This document shows positions 12,400 to 22,669 of a stretch of 64,000 bases of DNA, one piece after another (within the stretch, counting starts at the first letter, position 1; every line of letters begins with the position of its first letter). A model generated the notes under the pieces. It worked only from the letters and a program-made list of their open reading frames with translations. It was not told where the DNA came from and made no database searches. The DNA is from Corallium rubrum (Eukaryota > Cnidaria > Anthozoa > Scleralcyonacea > Coralliidae), in NCBI GenBank assembly GCA_964035015.1, contig OZ035997.1:87325483-87389482 (forward strand), written 5' to 3'. The position numbers and the translations under genes were made by a program.

Positions 12400-12862
12400 C
12401 GCCACAATATCTATCACCTCGATCCTTATCATATCCACCACCACCATATTTATCACCTAGAGCTCGATCCCTATCATATCCACCACCACCACCATACCCA
12501 ACACCTCGATCCCTATCATATACACCACCACCATATCTATCACCTCGGCTTTGATCTCTATCATATCCACCACCATCATATCTATCACCTCAATCTCTAT
12601 CATATCAACAACCACCATATCTATCCCCTCGGCTTTGATCCCTGTCGTAGCCACGACACCACGATCACTGCATCTGCTATCACGATGGTAATCCTTCCCC
12701 CTGTTATCATAGTTTCTGCGGCCATTCCAACCGTCATTTATGTTGTCATAACGATCATCACTTGTATATCGATTGCTACCACCACCACTGTTTCTATCAC
12801 CACCATCGTATCTACGGGGTTTGCTTTTTCGACTTTGATATACCTAATGTTTACAGAGTGTT
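12400..12862 (-). pseudogene. RGG/YG-rich RNA-binding-protein exon, degraded
   Basis: Read on the - strand from an AG acceptor at about 12863, the frame begins VYQSRKSKPRRYDGGDRNSG and continues with DDRYDNINDGWNGRRNYDN. It then passes into repeats of the type GDRYGGGGYDRDRG, encoded by tandem repeats about 39-48 bases long. This resembles the low-complexity RGG domain of FUS/TAF15- or CIRBP-like RNA-binding proteins. The frame is broken between the two parts (near 12650) and there is a stop in the repeat part, so this copy looks like a pseudogene or a duplicated exon. A + strand frame through the same DNA gives His/Tyr repeats and is a shadow. The gene of origin is not identified, and a real but rapidly evolving exon cannot be excluded. 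Confidence 0.5.
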
Positions 12863-12864
12863 AG

Positions 12865-13690
12865 CCTGGCACGTTGCAATTGGTAGCAGGAGATGGTCAT
12901 GTAGTCTGTGATGTGTAGACTGGAAATGACGAATGGAAAATCGAAGCCAGCGAGGAGAAAAGGCGGCAGACGAGACGAGATGAGTCGAAATGTAGACATC
13001 GAACGCTTAGACGGAGCTGTAAGCCCTTGCTAGTCGGAGGAGAAAACACTTCTCAGTGAAATGCTAGAAGAAGTGAAGCAGTTAATGCTCCAAACGAAGC
13101 AGGAACAGAATGAAATCAGAATGAAATCAGAGAAGAAATTGTCCGTGTTTTGAAAGATAATCTAGTCTTGGCTGAGCGGGTTCAACAAGCAGAAGTTCCG
13201 AGGACAGAAGACCAATCAGGTGTAGTAGATTTTGAAATTCGCTTCGCTGTATTGGAGGGGAAAGTTGAAAGTGTGATTGCAGAAATTAAAAGAGAGTCAG
13301 GCAAGTCGCGCAAGAACTTAGACGAGCGATTAGAAACGTCGATTGAAGATGTTCGAAAAGGATATCGTGCTCACTTTGCTGAAGGTTGACGGCTGTAGAA
13401 AGCTTGACCAGGGTGTGCAATCGACTGAAGCTGATTTGCAAGGCAAAATAAGCAATGCCTATTTCGACGAGCAACCAAGAGCCCAGTCGACCAGCAAGAA
13501 AACAAAAGACGAAGATGATTTTTACGGCAGAAGAGACAATTTAGGCGAAGCCCGTGTCGACGAACAGCCAAGGACCCAATTTACTAACCCAAAAGCAAAA
13601 GGCGACGCTCATTTGCAAGGCAGAAGAGGCGTGTTAAGCCGAGCTTAGCTTGTTGGAAAATCATCTTCTGAAGCTTTTCAGGCTCAATTG
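12865..13690 (+). mobile_element. Gypsy-type LTR retroelement fossil, gag part
   Basis: A 'ttggtagcag' primer-binding-like motif at about 12881 is followed by gag-like coding sequence rich in charged helices, with FEIRFAVLEGKVESVIAEIK and the repeated DEQPRAQ/DEQPRTQ blocks. The same gag segment occurs on the - strand at about 34850-35455. The copy is an old, broken fragment. Confidence 0.65.
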
Positions 13691-13764
13691 AATATCGCTG
13701 CAGAGATTCCATACATGTCCAATACCGTCAATCCGACTCCGACGGACAAATTAAATTTCCGATC

Positions 13765-13948
13765 GATCCGATTGATCCGATGGACTACGGCTTTTCCGAT
13801 AGGAAACTATTTGTCGGATGGTATAGTTGATGTGAGAGAAGAGGACTGGGGGAGAGATGTCTTGGACGTTTTTCATTGCTTCCGATGGGTCCAATTTATC
13901 CGATGGACAAGGGTTTTTCTGATAGGAAAATATTTGTCGGATGGACCT
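13765..13948. repeat. two direct repeats of about 50 bp
   Basis: A block resembling 'atccgatggacaagggtttt' plus 'tctgataggaaaa' and 'tatttgtcggatgg' occurs at 13768-13820 and 13895-13947. It may be the end of the adjacent retroelement. From 13950 to 14520 I see only AT-rich sequence. Confidence 0.5.
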
Positions 13949-14522
13949 GCATTTCTCAAATATCAACTACAATGTTTCTTTCAATTCTCATTTCTCTTCC
14001 GTCCTTCTTTACAAACCTCGTCATAAATAAAGCAATATCACATATATGGATCCTGCATTTTAATCTCCAGATAATATTAATATTAGTAACTTTTCGTTAA
14101 CTAGCTTGTCTATTTATACTTTTTATATATACTGAACTACTTATATACTTTAACAATACTTTCGTTATACCGCACTTATTACTCTCTATATAAATATAAC
14201 AATTTTCTTCTTTCATTATTCTTACATTTTTATATACTGATTCTCTTTAAACTTATAAATTTTCTGAACTGATTATATGTAAATCGATTAATGAATATAT
14301 CTTCTACTAGGGGTCTTATTTAAAAAGCCTTTTAGGTTTCTAGTAGGCCTCTAGCCCAACAAATATACAATTCACATGTAATTAGTTAAAATGCATATGC
14401 ATGGAAATAATAAATCAATATCACATAATTATATACAATGCTCATTTCAATCATAATTTGTCGTGCTCCGTCTTACAAATCTCCTCATGAAATTATAATC
14501 TGTCGTGCTCCCTTCCTTAGAC

Positions 14523-14626
14523 CCCGTTTACACTAGAGCTAAAGTATCCGGACTCACATTGTTTTTTATTCCCATGAGGATGAAAAACAATGTGAATCCG
14601 GATACTTTTGCTCTAGTGTAAACGGG
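14523..14626. mobile_element. palindromic MITE, about 104 bp
   Basis: The whole element is a near-perfect hairpin. The left arm starts CCCGTTTACACTAGAGCTAA and the right arm is its complement ending TCTAGTGTAAACGGG. The outer bases match those of the 180-bp MITEs at 21497 and 55133 (CCCGTTTACAC). Confidence 0.7.
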
Positions 14627-14746
14627 CCTTAGAAACCTTCTTATAATCCTTTATAAACACAGAAAGGAATTACACCACCGGAACAAAATAAACGCCACGT
14701 ACACAACTTTCGAAATATATCTGGAATGAACGAGAATAAAATTCCG

Positions 14747-14830
14747 ACAATACTATAAAATAGAATGGTCAATTCTACATAGAGCGCCTGCGCCAAAAAA
14801 ACTGGTTCAAAAACATGCGACCTTTCTCTG
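14747..14830. repeat. duplicate of the block at 15704-15775
   Basis: 'aatggtcaattctacataga' followed by 'gcgcctgcgc' and 'ggttca(a/g)aaaca(t/c)gcgac' is present at both places, in the same orientation and about 950 bp apart. The second copy abuts the end of the BEL/Pao fossil. Confidence 0.6.
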
Positions 14831-15000
14831 ACCGGAAAATACCATATACAAAACTTCTAATCAAGTTCTCCCCATATAAAAAAAATAGAAATCATTGAGA
14901 AATTTTCTCATGTTTCTCTGAGGATGATTCTGTAATAGAATTGAAACACGGATTACCGTTAAGTTGCCGCGAGAATATCTCATGCACTTAGTATAGATAA

Positions 15001-15135
15001 TAGCATGGTTTCCAGTGCAATTTGGAAAAAAACATGCACGAGTGAGATTTTCAAAGACTATCAAAGACTATTTGACTCTTTGAAAAACTCACGAGTGCGT
15101 GTTTTTTTTTTTCAAATTGCACTCGAAACCATGCT
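15001..15135. mobile_element. foldback MITE
   Basis: The left arm contains 'agcatggtttccagtgcaat' and 'catgcacgagtgag'. The right arm is the complement (ctcacgagtgcgtg ... attgcactcgaaaccatgct). There are no coding features. A second inverted-end element (15135-15385, ends like 'aataacatacatgaaaaaat') follows directly. Confidence 0.6.
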
Positions 15136-15385
15136 ATTACTTATTAATAACATACATGAAAAAATTTATCAGAATCTTTCTAATCAAAATGCTTTGTTCA
15201 AATAACATACATGAAGAAAAAAAATTAACAGGACGAGCTTTTTATCTAGTAAAAAAGTATTTTTGTGCAAATTTAAAAAATTAAAAAATTTGCACTGTAT
15301 TTCACTTTTCTGCACTGAATTACACTAAAATTGCACTCCTCTCAGTCAATCAGAATTGAGAAATGTTTTCATGTATATTATTGAG
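15135..15385. mobile_element. MITE family with 'atacatgaaaaa' inverted ends, copy 1
   Basis: The left end 'aataacatacatgaaaaaat' and right end 'ttttcatgtatattatt' are inverted. The inner phrase 'aatttgcactgtatttc' and 'cagtcaatcagaattga' recur near the right end of a second copy at 54981-55862, which carries two nested MITEs. Confidence 0.55.
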
Positions 15386-15404
15386 TTGGATAAAACTCGC
15401 CTGC

Positions 15405-15470
15405 AATGCCTGTGCGGATCGATAGCTCAATTCCCGAAGGTGTGAGTTCAAATCACGCTCGAGTTATCGT
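15405..15470 (+). repeat. degenerate tRNA-like (SINE head) sequence
   Basis: An A-box-like 'tagctcaattcccg' and a B-box-like 'gagttcaaatcacgc' lie about 20 bases apart, but a full cloverleaf with anticodon arm cannot be drawn. It is probably a short tRNA-derived SINE remnant. Confidence 0.3.
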
Positions 15471-15775
15471 GAAAAAACAAACACCTATTAACTGTTAAGC
15501 TTCGTTTCCATATAGTTGTAATTGTTGTAATTATTCATGCAGTTGGTGATTGATCGGCGATTACTTGCGATATTTCACAACAGTCGTGCTTGCATACAGT
15601 TGTAATTGTTGTAATTCAAATTGACGATTCTCTCGAGCTCAGGACTTCTCAGTTTCTAAAATGTTTAAATAAGCTAAATATGGTATTGAAAAACAAATTG
15701 GACTATAAAATACAATGGTCAATTCTACATAGAGCGCCTGCGCTCAAAAATGGTTCAGAAACACGCGACTGGAAA

Positions 15776-18700
15776 GGTGTGGTTCCTTGTGTGCGTTTGG
15801 TTGGAAATAGACCTGGAGGTAGAGTCTTGTCTGCGATAGCTTGAAATCGTTTACAACCCCAGCAACCGTGGATGACTTTCTTTGTCAATCGTCTCATAAA
15901 AGGAATCGAATAGTTCTCACGCAGTGTTGCCATAGTCAGTCCAACTCCCCCATGGAGCGTCTCGGCATGGGTTCTTTGATTAACTTCTTGGTAAATGGTG
16001 CAGTATCTGGCAGGAAAATTGGGTAGTGGCCCTGTATCCGTCCATGCAGAACACTCATTTCTCCTCTCCGGTTGGGTTGCAGGTTGAGTCATAACCTGTC
16101 GCTTGCGTAGCTTGATTCTTATTTACATCTATGTTGAACGCATAGAATCCACCAATGTCTGTGGCTTTGAATTTCTTCCATCGTCAGAAGACCAGTTCTG
16201 TGGTTCTTGGTTCTGCAGTTGTGCAAGAATCTCACCGTCCATGCTCCTACCATCATGGCTTGTCGTAGATCGTGCGATTACAACAGCTCATGGATGACAT
16301 CAGCTTCTTCATGTGTCTGGAGGGTACACTCGAAGATTTCTCTAGTAAGCTTTGCTTCAGCTTCGCTCTCTTTCGTTGACTGGGTTACAGGATTCGGCGG
16401 CCATTTGTCAGGGAATTGAAGCCACTCTGGGCCTTTCCACCATAACGGAATTTCTGTCACCAAGCCCCCCTTGCTGGCTAAGTCGGCTGGATTGTCCGAT
16501 GTAGGAACATGTCTCCAAATGATCTTCGGGTATCGTTCGATTTTCCGTACTCTGTTTTGTACGAATTGACGGTATTCTCCATGTCCACCGATCCAGTGAA
16601 GTGCCACGGTGCTATCTAACCAGGCATACACTGTAGGTGTCGGTTGGTTGGACAGCGCTTGTTTCACGTTGAATGCTAAATTCGTGGCCATATGTGCAGC
16701 CACAAGCTCTAACCGTGGGATGGTCAAACCGTGTTTTGCTAGGCGTCCCCATGCAGCAATAAGACGTTGGGTTGTACCGGATTTCTGACGAACAACTGTG
16801 TAGATAGCTGCACCAACACCTTGTGATGATGCGTCTCCAAATGCGTGAATTCCCCGCTCCAACACTAGTTCCCTGTAGTCTACGATAGGCCGTGGTACTG
16901 ATTCTTCTTCCGGAAGCGACCGTTTCCATTTATTCCATTCTTGTTGCAATGGTTTGCTGAGCTCAGCGTCCCAGGCTGCTTAGTTTGGCATTACAAACGT
17001 TACGGTAGATTAACTTCCCTCTTAGGGTCACAGGCGTAACTAACCCCAGAGGGTCGTAAATCTTATAGATAGTTCACTTAGCACTCCTCTCTTCGTTCTC
17101 TTCCCAGGTGTGAAGATGGTGTTCTAATACTCCCCCGAGGAGAAATGGCGAAGAAACTAGCCGGAACAAAGCTCTTGTAAATCGTATTACCTGGATTTCA
17201 GAGTGTTCATCTTTCTGCCAATGAAAACGGAAAGCGTCACGTTCACTTTCTCTGATTCGTATCTGCAGGAACGCTTTTCTTATGTCACCACTCACCACGA
17301 CTGGGTAGGCTCGTTGTTGGACCAGTACATTCCACAACTTGTTTTGAAATGATGGTCCTGGGTGCAAACACTCATTGAGTGCAGGAGCATCTGGGTTGGC
17401 TCTCGCAGAAGCATCATAGATGATTCTCATTTTTGTGCTCTCTGCCATCTCCTTCACTACGGTTTTGTGTGGTAGTAAAACTCTTGGTTAGTAGGGAAAT
17501 CTGGTGCGCGTTCGACAACCCCCTCCTGGAGTTGGTCTTTGTTACCATCTGTTGGTCATCTGTTAGGGCATCTGCTAGTCCGAGGACATCCAGGCAACAG
17601 AGCTCCTCGTAATCGGACTGGCTCGTCTGGGTCAACAGCATGGTACTTCTGTCAAATTCCTCCCCTGGTGACATTATAAACCAGCCCAGTTTAGTGTATT
17701 CAGCAACTGGCTCACCTTTTCCAACACGAGGCTCGGTTCTTGTCTTGATTCGCACATACTCTGCAGCTCCAAGTACAAGGTGAACAGGAAGTTGGCTCTT
17801 TGCATCATTATCATCCATGTGCACGTCTTCCAGATGTAGATATTTTGAAATCAGTTCCTCGTAGTTAGGATTTTTAACAAACAAGAGTTCTGGTTTGTGA
17901 ACTTTCGTAAAATTGACAATCAGTTTGAATTTACAGTCAACTGAACTCACCTCAGCATTGTAGATTTCCATCTTTGCAGTTTTAGATGTCATCATCAGCT
18001 CTATTCTTTTTGTTTTTGTTTCCACTGTTTTCTTGTTTAGAGCATCTATGAGCTTGGCTGAGTCATAAGAACCTCCTTCCCCAGTGTCTAATAATGCTCG
18101 TGTCTTTATTCCTTCAACCTCGACTAGTACCGCCGGGAATACTCTGTACGTCAGAATCATCAGATTTGTGGGTTCCTAACAACTCCCTAGGTTTCTCTTG
18201 ATTGGGTTTCTCCTGATTTGTATCGCATATAGATGTGTGATGTTTCATTGAATAGTTCTGGCAGGTGATCTTGTACAATTACTCGCTCTGTGGGATGGTT
18301 TGGCACAGTTAAAACAAAGTTTCTTTTGAGCAAGAATCCTTTTTCGTTCGCGTGAAGATTTCACAGTTTGGCAGTTCAGAGTCTTATGGTCTTCCCTTCC
18401 ACAGTAGACGCATAACTGCAGGCGTTGTTGATTCTTTTGTTGCGTGTTGTAGGCTCTGTCTCTAGGTGGTCTATCTCCTCTCCAAAAATCGTTGTCACTC
18501 TTTCGCGTTGACGTTGATCCTTCTTTGTCGATTGGAATCATTGGATTTCGTCTAGTCCATAATCTCAAAGCTTCGCCGGACAGCTTGGCGAAGTCCCATG
18601 ACTCCAATGATGGATCCGATCTCACCAAATCGCCCCAGGTAGTTTATCCAGTGTCATGGCCATATACCCATCAACTTGCTCGAGTTTCCCCATTGTTTGC

Positions 18701-19807
18701 AGAGACTGTACGGCGTAGAACAACGCGTCACTGAACTCGTGAATCTTGCGAAGGTTCACATTTAAGATGGTTGCATGGCAGATCGAAAATCCGGCGCGTG
18801 TATGCCTTGACGATTTCTGCTTCGTTTCGGTATCTATCCTGTAAGATACTCTTAGCCCTGTTGTATCCTGCGTTTGTAAATGGCAATGCTTCGACAGTCT
18901 TCCTAACTTTTGGTTCGAGCAATTCTTTAAGGTAAGATCGCGAACTTCGTTACACTTGGAATACCGGATTTGTCTATAGACTCGGTGTACTGGCCCCAAA
19001 ACCGAGGTCAGTCTTCGTACGATTCGTTAAACTGCTATTCTTAACTTCGGGAGCTTCACTAAATTAGGGCTCTTTGCAGAAGGGCCGTTGTCGTTGTTTA
19101 CTTGACCTTCGCAGCCTTCGGGTTGTTTTGCTGAACTGCTCTTAACCGCTTGTAACTCAGTCTCAAATTTCATTCTTACCTCGCATAATTCTTTTTCGAC
19201 TTCGAGGCTGTTTTTCTTTGATTTTTCGTTTGTAATTCTCACACCAGGCCTGTAGATGCTCGACCTCGTGGTCAGTTTCGGACAGTTTCTCTTCGATTTC
19301 TGTGATCCATTTCCCAATTTCGGTCATATCTTGTTTCTCCGCAATTTTTTCCGCCTCCACCGATCGCTTACAGTCGTTTACTTGGATTATATAGTAGCCT
19401 TCATTGCCAATAGATGTCGCTCTATAGCTCCCATGTTTTCCTGAAGCGAGAATAGATTCGGTTCGTTCGAGACTAAGATGTAGTTGTACGAGTTTGACGT
19501 TTAACGCTTTTTCTGTTGTTGTCTCCATGTCAAAATTTGAGTTCTTTGCTTATGTTTCAAGCTTTTCTCACAGGAATATCCCGTCAGAGGTGCTACGTTT
19601 TGCGAATATCACCGCCTCTCAGTTATAGCTTTCACAAAAAAGCTCACAAGATTGAAAAATATCAACTTTAATAATCACATAAAACTTCGTTCTCTCACTC
19701 TCACTTGAATAGATGTTCTCTCTCGTAAAAAAACAAGACGAATCACACTTCTCAAGTTTCAGATGGGTGGCTCAGACTCCCGCTGACCGGAAGTCCGCCT
19801 AATAACA
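15776..19807 (-). mobile_element. BEL/Pao LTR retroelement fossil
   Basis: Parts in - strand order: an end-repeat-like segment (about 19807 to 19590) beginning TGTTATTAGGCGGACTTCC. Then a gag region (about 19540-18230) with coiled-coil segments and two zinc knuckles near 18400-18260 (CVYCGREDHKTLNC and CFNCAKPSHRASNC). A retropepsin-like domain follows with ALLDTGEGGSY at about 18085. Next come a reverse transcriptase region (about 17460-17070, MRIIYDASA, SGDIRKAFLQI), an RNase H region (about 16985-16280, FGDASSQGVGAAIY) and the zinc-binding N-terminus of the integrase (about 16092-15780, HGGVGLTMATLRENY). This gene order and these motifs are diagnostic of BEL/Pao. The copy is broken, with several breaks and only one end repeat recognised, so it is old. 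Confidence 0.85.
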
Positions 19808-19809
19808 TG

Positions 19810-20285
19810 TGTAAGATCCAACAACACTTCTGATGGCAACAAGGTTGCCTAAAGAAACATATATTGGTGGCAAATGAATTATAAGCTTTTATGCTAGAAC
19901 TTTTCCAAATTTGAATTCTCATTTGGATTACTCGGCAATAAATCAATGAATCAAAACATAAAGGATACCCATCACAGTAAACCATTTAATAATACGGCGT
20001 TTATACTACAAATAAAGAGAGAAACAAGTACACATGCGGACTTGGAAAACATTTGTTTACCAAATACATAGGCAGGTATCTTTCGCAAGAAATAGCTTTT
20101 GCACAGGGAAAAGAGAGTTGAAAACACTTAACTATTATATAAAATAGGATTAGGAACCTCAATTCGGTGGAAAATCTTAGCAAACTTCTCGAATTTGGCG
20201 AAAAACGTCGTTAAACTGCTTTCCACTCCTATGTACGCCGTGATGGCTGCCGCTGCTCACGTCCGGCATCGAAACAAGGGCTTGA
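19810..20285. other. no gene recognised
   Basis: AT-rich sequence. A short - strand frame at 20267-20177 (MPDVSSGSHHGVHRSGKQFN...) looks protein-like but has no splice donor or known relative, so I do not call it. Confidence 0.4.
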
Positions 20286-20287
20286 GA

Positions 20288-20628
20288 ACACCGCTGCCAA
20301 ACGTTTGCGCATGCGTGAATTCGCTGAGTAAACATTGTAAGAGCAGTGGGAATTAGCCGTGGCGACACAAACAGACAGTGAAGACTAAGTAAGACTCGAC
20401 TATTCATTTGTGTTTTAAAAAAAGGGTAAATTCAGAATATGTTACAATATTGACAAGGAAGCCAGTCATGCACAAATTTCCTACCTTATATTTTTGGTAG
20501 AATGCTCAGTATAATTTTAACTTTTGTGTCGGACTCTCGGACCATTCCAAATATTTCAGTGTTTTCCCGCTCTTTTTCCGAGGACGAGCTCGGACGCCGC
20601 ACATGCGCAAAACGTTTGGCAGCGGTGT
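20288..20628. mobile_element. MITE with 28-bp inverted ends
   Basis: The left end AACACCGCTGCCAAACGTTT and its complement at 20599-20628 (AAACGTTTGGCAGCGGTGTT) are about 280 bp apart. Both continue with GCGCATG. No clear target-site duplication is visible. Confidence 0.5.
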
Positions 20629-21496
20629 TAGGCGCGAGAAACAACAGATGCGCTATCCGGTGATTCCAGTCTTTTTATAGAGATCAGTGTGTTCATCACA
20701 TTACCTGAAATTGATGACAAAATGTCCGCTGCTTAAGGGCCAATTTTCAACAACACTTTCTGGTTTTGGTGTGTTTTTTTGTATTTAAGTCTATAATTAT
20801 AGTTTTTATATTTTTATATTTAGTCTATTATACTTTTAGTATATAATAATAAAATTAACAGCCTGAAAAAATTTGAATAGAAAGAGAGAAACAAACCAGT
20901 ATTCTTCTACCGTTAAACTTTCTTCTGCTTTTGTCACCACAAACACTGCCAATTCAGTCTATACTCTTTTCAGAATTCAGATCGTTTTCCTCGTTCGGTT
21001 TTTTACTTTTTCCGTGACCAGGGATATTAAAATGAAGATTCTGCTAATTGAGTATCTAATTGCGTACTATTTGCCGACCTTGCTATTTAATTAAGCAACA
21101 GCGATTTTCAAAATATTTACTTCCTTATTGTTTAAATCAGGTGTACCTATGATCTGCCAAATGATTATATCTTTGGAGCTATCGTTTGCCAATGTTTGAG
21201 AGTTGAGACTCCATCAATCATGGTGAGTTCAAAATGCGCATTGTCTTGTTGTCATTACAAGTCGGGTAGTACAACTTCAGCTAATTTGCATGGTCAATAT
21301 GTAATCTATTACATCCAAAATAAAGGTTCCTCTATCAACTCTTGAACATTTGACCAAAGGCAATCGAAAGTATCAAACAAAATTGTGGTGCACAGTGAAC
21401 TCTATATGGACGATGGAGTGAGGCAAAAAGTGGCGCACATGGGGAATTTTTGGACGTCAGTTTCAGACCCTACGCGGTCATCTTGGATGTCAGTCT

Positions 21497-21676
21497 TAGA
21501 CCTCGTTTACACGATGCCGGTACAATTTGAAAATGGAACAAAATCATGCCGGTATGCAAATACAGCGTATAACATTTCATGTTATTTTTGTGCCGGTATC
21601 GTGTAAACGCAAGGCCTAAACGGTATGATTTTGTTCCGTTTTCAAATTGTACTGGCATCGTGTAAACGGGGTCTTA
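21497..21676. mobile_element. 180-bp palindromic MITE, copy 1
   Basis: Arms of about 50 bp, 'tttacacgatgccggtacaa' and 'tttgaaaatggaacaaaatc', are repeated in inverted form at the right end. The same element is at 55133-55313. It lies inside the larger inverted-repeat element. Confidence 0.75.
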
Positions 21677-21738
21677 GTCTTTTTTTCTCGCGGCCATAAC
21701 AATATCACTATAAAATGCATGAAATATGTAATAGATAA

Positions 21739-21835
21739 ATCCTGAGAACGAGGGATTTATGCTATATAAAGACCCGAGGACGCGCAGCGTCCGAGGGCTT
21801 TATATCGCATAAATCCCAACGTTCGAGGGATTTAT
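21739..21835. repeat. palindromic repeat with GC-rich centre
   Basis: 'gagaacgagggatttatgct' and 'atataaagacccgaggacgc' pair with the complementary right half ('gcgtccgagggctttatat', 'gcataaatccc'). This forms a long hairpin, probably the core of a foldback MITE. Confidence 0.55.
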
Positions 21836-22669
21836 CTGACTTAATTTATTATTGACGAGGTTTTCCAACAAAGTTTTGTCTTTTTTTCTACCTTGGACAA
21901 AGATTTTCCTAGATTTTTTCTTCATTTATTTTCTAATTAGTATTCAATGGCTTTATGCGATAGAAAATCCTCGAAAGAACAAAGAAAACCGACCCAATAA
22001 TAAATTAAATATACCAAGACCCATATAAATTCGAAATAAATGTTCTTAACTTGTTTCTACTTAATTTCTATTTGTCGATGCTTGGAGTCTTTCCGACTTC
22101 CGAGTCGAGTTTCAACTATATTTTGACGAGTTCCACAGTCATGGTCAATTATAACCGCTTTATACTAAAAATAAGGAAAGGCTGGTGACTTTCATATAGA
22201 GAATATTTCAGATGACCATCATTTAAATCTCCGTAAAATACACAAAAACCGCTCGATCTCGAAAATTGCCATTTGTACATTGGTCAAGAAATTGGCTATC
22301 CGTTCTTTGCTCTTTCATCTTCTTTGTAGCTCGACTGAAACGTTTATATACAAACCGGCTTTGGCTTCACAAAAGCTCTCGCCGTATGCGTACTACGAGC
22401 GGCTGGTGTCAATCTCGAGCTGCGAAGATGAACGTTTGGGTCGAAAGAGCAATGAACCGAAAGCCAAGTTCTTAACTAATGTGCACTCTGTGGTCGGCTG
22501 GGAGGAAAAAGACCAAGACTAACAGCCAAGATACCGCGTAGGGGTCTAAAACTGACGTCCAAAAATTCCCCATTGCCGCCATGTTTTGCCTCACTTTTTA
22601 TTGGCAGTCAGCCTTCCTTCTTTGCCTTCTTGGTATATATAGAGTTCACTGGTGGTGCATGACCTACTT

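Larger units (their letters stand above)
21386..22663. mobile_element. inverted-repeat DNA element, 1.3 kb, with a nested MITE
   Basis: The left terminal region (21386-21487) and right terminal region (22520-22663) are inverted relative to each other. They share 'agtgaactctatat', 'aaaaagtg(a)ggc', 'ggggaatttttggacgtcag' and 'cctacgcgg'. The 180-bp MITE at 21497 lies inside. An internal frame at 22266-22522 is not recognisable. The phrase 'actgacgtccaaaaattccc' also occurs at 46837, next to a different MITE, so this terminus exists elsewhere. Confidence 0.6.

Noticed and set aside
12208-12864. 218-residue + strand frame with His/Tyr repeats
   Set aside because: The - strand reading of the same DNA gives a sensible RGG/YG domain; the + strand frame is the antisense of that repeat.
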